A stretch of DNA of 6,901 nucleotides from an uncultured delta proteobacterium. Lineage in GTDB: Bacteria > Myxococcota_A > Polyangia > Polyangiales > Polyangiaceae. The translations under genes were made by a program, and so were the position numbers. The number at the start of each line of letters is the position of its first letter. The first letter of the stretch is position 1. Shown in pieces: positions 6,693-6,901 of this stretch. The notes under the pieces were generated by a model that searched no databases, was not told the DNA's origin, and was given only the letters and a program-made list of their open reading frames with translations. The stretch spans positions 1-6,901 of the forward strand of contig CAITLX010000654.1 in the NCBI GenBank assembly GCA_903893335.1, given 5' to 3'.

Positions 6693-6901
6693 GCGGTGTC
6701 CCTCGGGCCGAAGTGGGGGCTCTCGACGAGCGTCTGGCTTCTTCTCATGAAAGAGTAGTGATGTCGATAGGGGCTGTGGACTCTGTTGGTTTCCCCGATA
6801 ACCGTTCGATTTCGAAGACTTGAAACGGCCTGGCCTGGGGACAGTCGCGGGACGAAACGGGGAGTAGTCGTGGACGGTTCGGCCCCCGGCCAGTAGCCCC
6901 C
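6693..6901. other. Non-coding region upstream of dnaN (possible dnaA-dnaN or origin-side spacer)
   Basis: No convincing gene is seen in these 209 bases on either strand. GC falls to about 53% over 6721-6840 (31 and 33 G/C in two successive 60-base blocks), well below the coding DNA. It should hold the dnaN leader and perhaps a promoter, but I see no good -35/-10 pair. It contains the direct repeat TTCGATTTCGA (6805-6815), a repeated GAGTAGT (6753-6759 and 6862-6868), and poor DnaA-box-like words at 6775-6783 and 6869-6877. Its role as dnaN promoter or origin-proximal DNA is inferred from gene order alone. Confidence 0.4.
6700..6704 (-). promoter_or_regulatory. Ribosome binding site for dnaN
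   Basis: GAGGG on the minus strand, seven bases before the ATG at 6692. This is the best SD in the window and fixes the dnaN start. Confidence 0.7.

Noticed and set aside
5355..6758. 467-codon plus-strand open frame antisense to dnaN and recF
   Set aside because: Same antisense-shadow composition, with no recognisable motif; it overlaps two certain genes.
6775..6877. DnaA-box-like words TGTGGACTC (6775-6783) and CGTGGACGG (6869-6877)
   Set aside because: They match the TTATCCACA consensus at only about 6 and 5 of 9 positions and are not clustered; not enough to call an origin.
1..6901. CRISPR arrays, tRNA or rRNA genes, insertion sequences
   Set aside because: No regularly spaced repeats, cloverleaf-like segments, transposase motifs or terminal inverted repeats with target duplications were seen.

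Overview
The window is very GC-rich (about 70% by eye), with strong G/C preference at third codon positions. It holds an origin-type replication cluster on the minus strand, followed by two small minus-strand genes and the 3' end of a signalling gene on the plus strand. GyrB carries the long insertion in its TOPRIM half that is typical of proteobacterial-type gyrases. Together with the GC content and the style of the accessory genes, this suggests Myxococcota or another deltaproteobacterial-type lineage. That assignment is inference; no rRNA or other decisive marker is present.

Reading in the direction of transcription (right to left): 6901-6693 is a non-coding leader of lower GC; 6692-5529 is dnaN (sliding clamp); 5479-4361 is recF (recombination mediator ATPase); 4360-4197 is a gap with a good sigma70-like promoter; 4196-1656 is gyrB (gyrase ATPase/TOPRIM subunit). 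The order dnaN-recF-gyrB is the classic block that normally follows dnaA, so dnaA and possibly oriC would be expected beyond the right edge. dnaN and recF are 49 bp apart and probably co-transcribed; gyrB can also be made from its own promoter.

Downstream of gyrB, after 24 bp, comes a small GTG-start reading frame (from 1631) that leads into a DUF6036-like nucleotidyltransferase (1447-935). The two frames overlap by 149 bp, but third-position GC shows that the coding frame changes almost exactly at the nucleotidyltransferase ATG. This looks like a two-gene accessory module of unknown function inserted behind the housekeeping block.

At the left edge, on the plus strand and convergent with the nucleotidyltransferase (18 bp between the stops), is the 3' part of a gene for a diguanylate cyclase. 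It has an intact GGEEF active site, an intact RxxD inhibitory site and a C-terminal bacteriohemerythrin domain with all seven di-iron ligands, so it probably links oxygen or redox state to cyclic-di-GMP. Its 5' end lies outside the window.

Most of the window is ordinary core replication machinery. The items most worth a second look are the GGDEF-hemerythrin domain order, the overlapping small-ORF/nucleotidyltransferase pair and the gyrB promoter region. I did not find a clear, wholly new multi-gene system.
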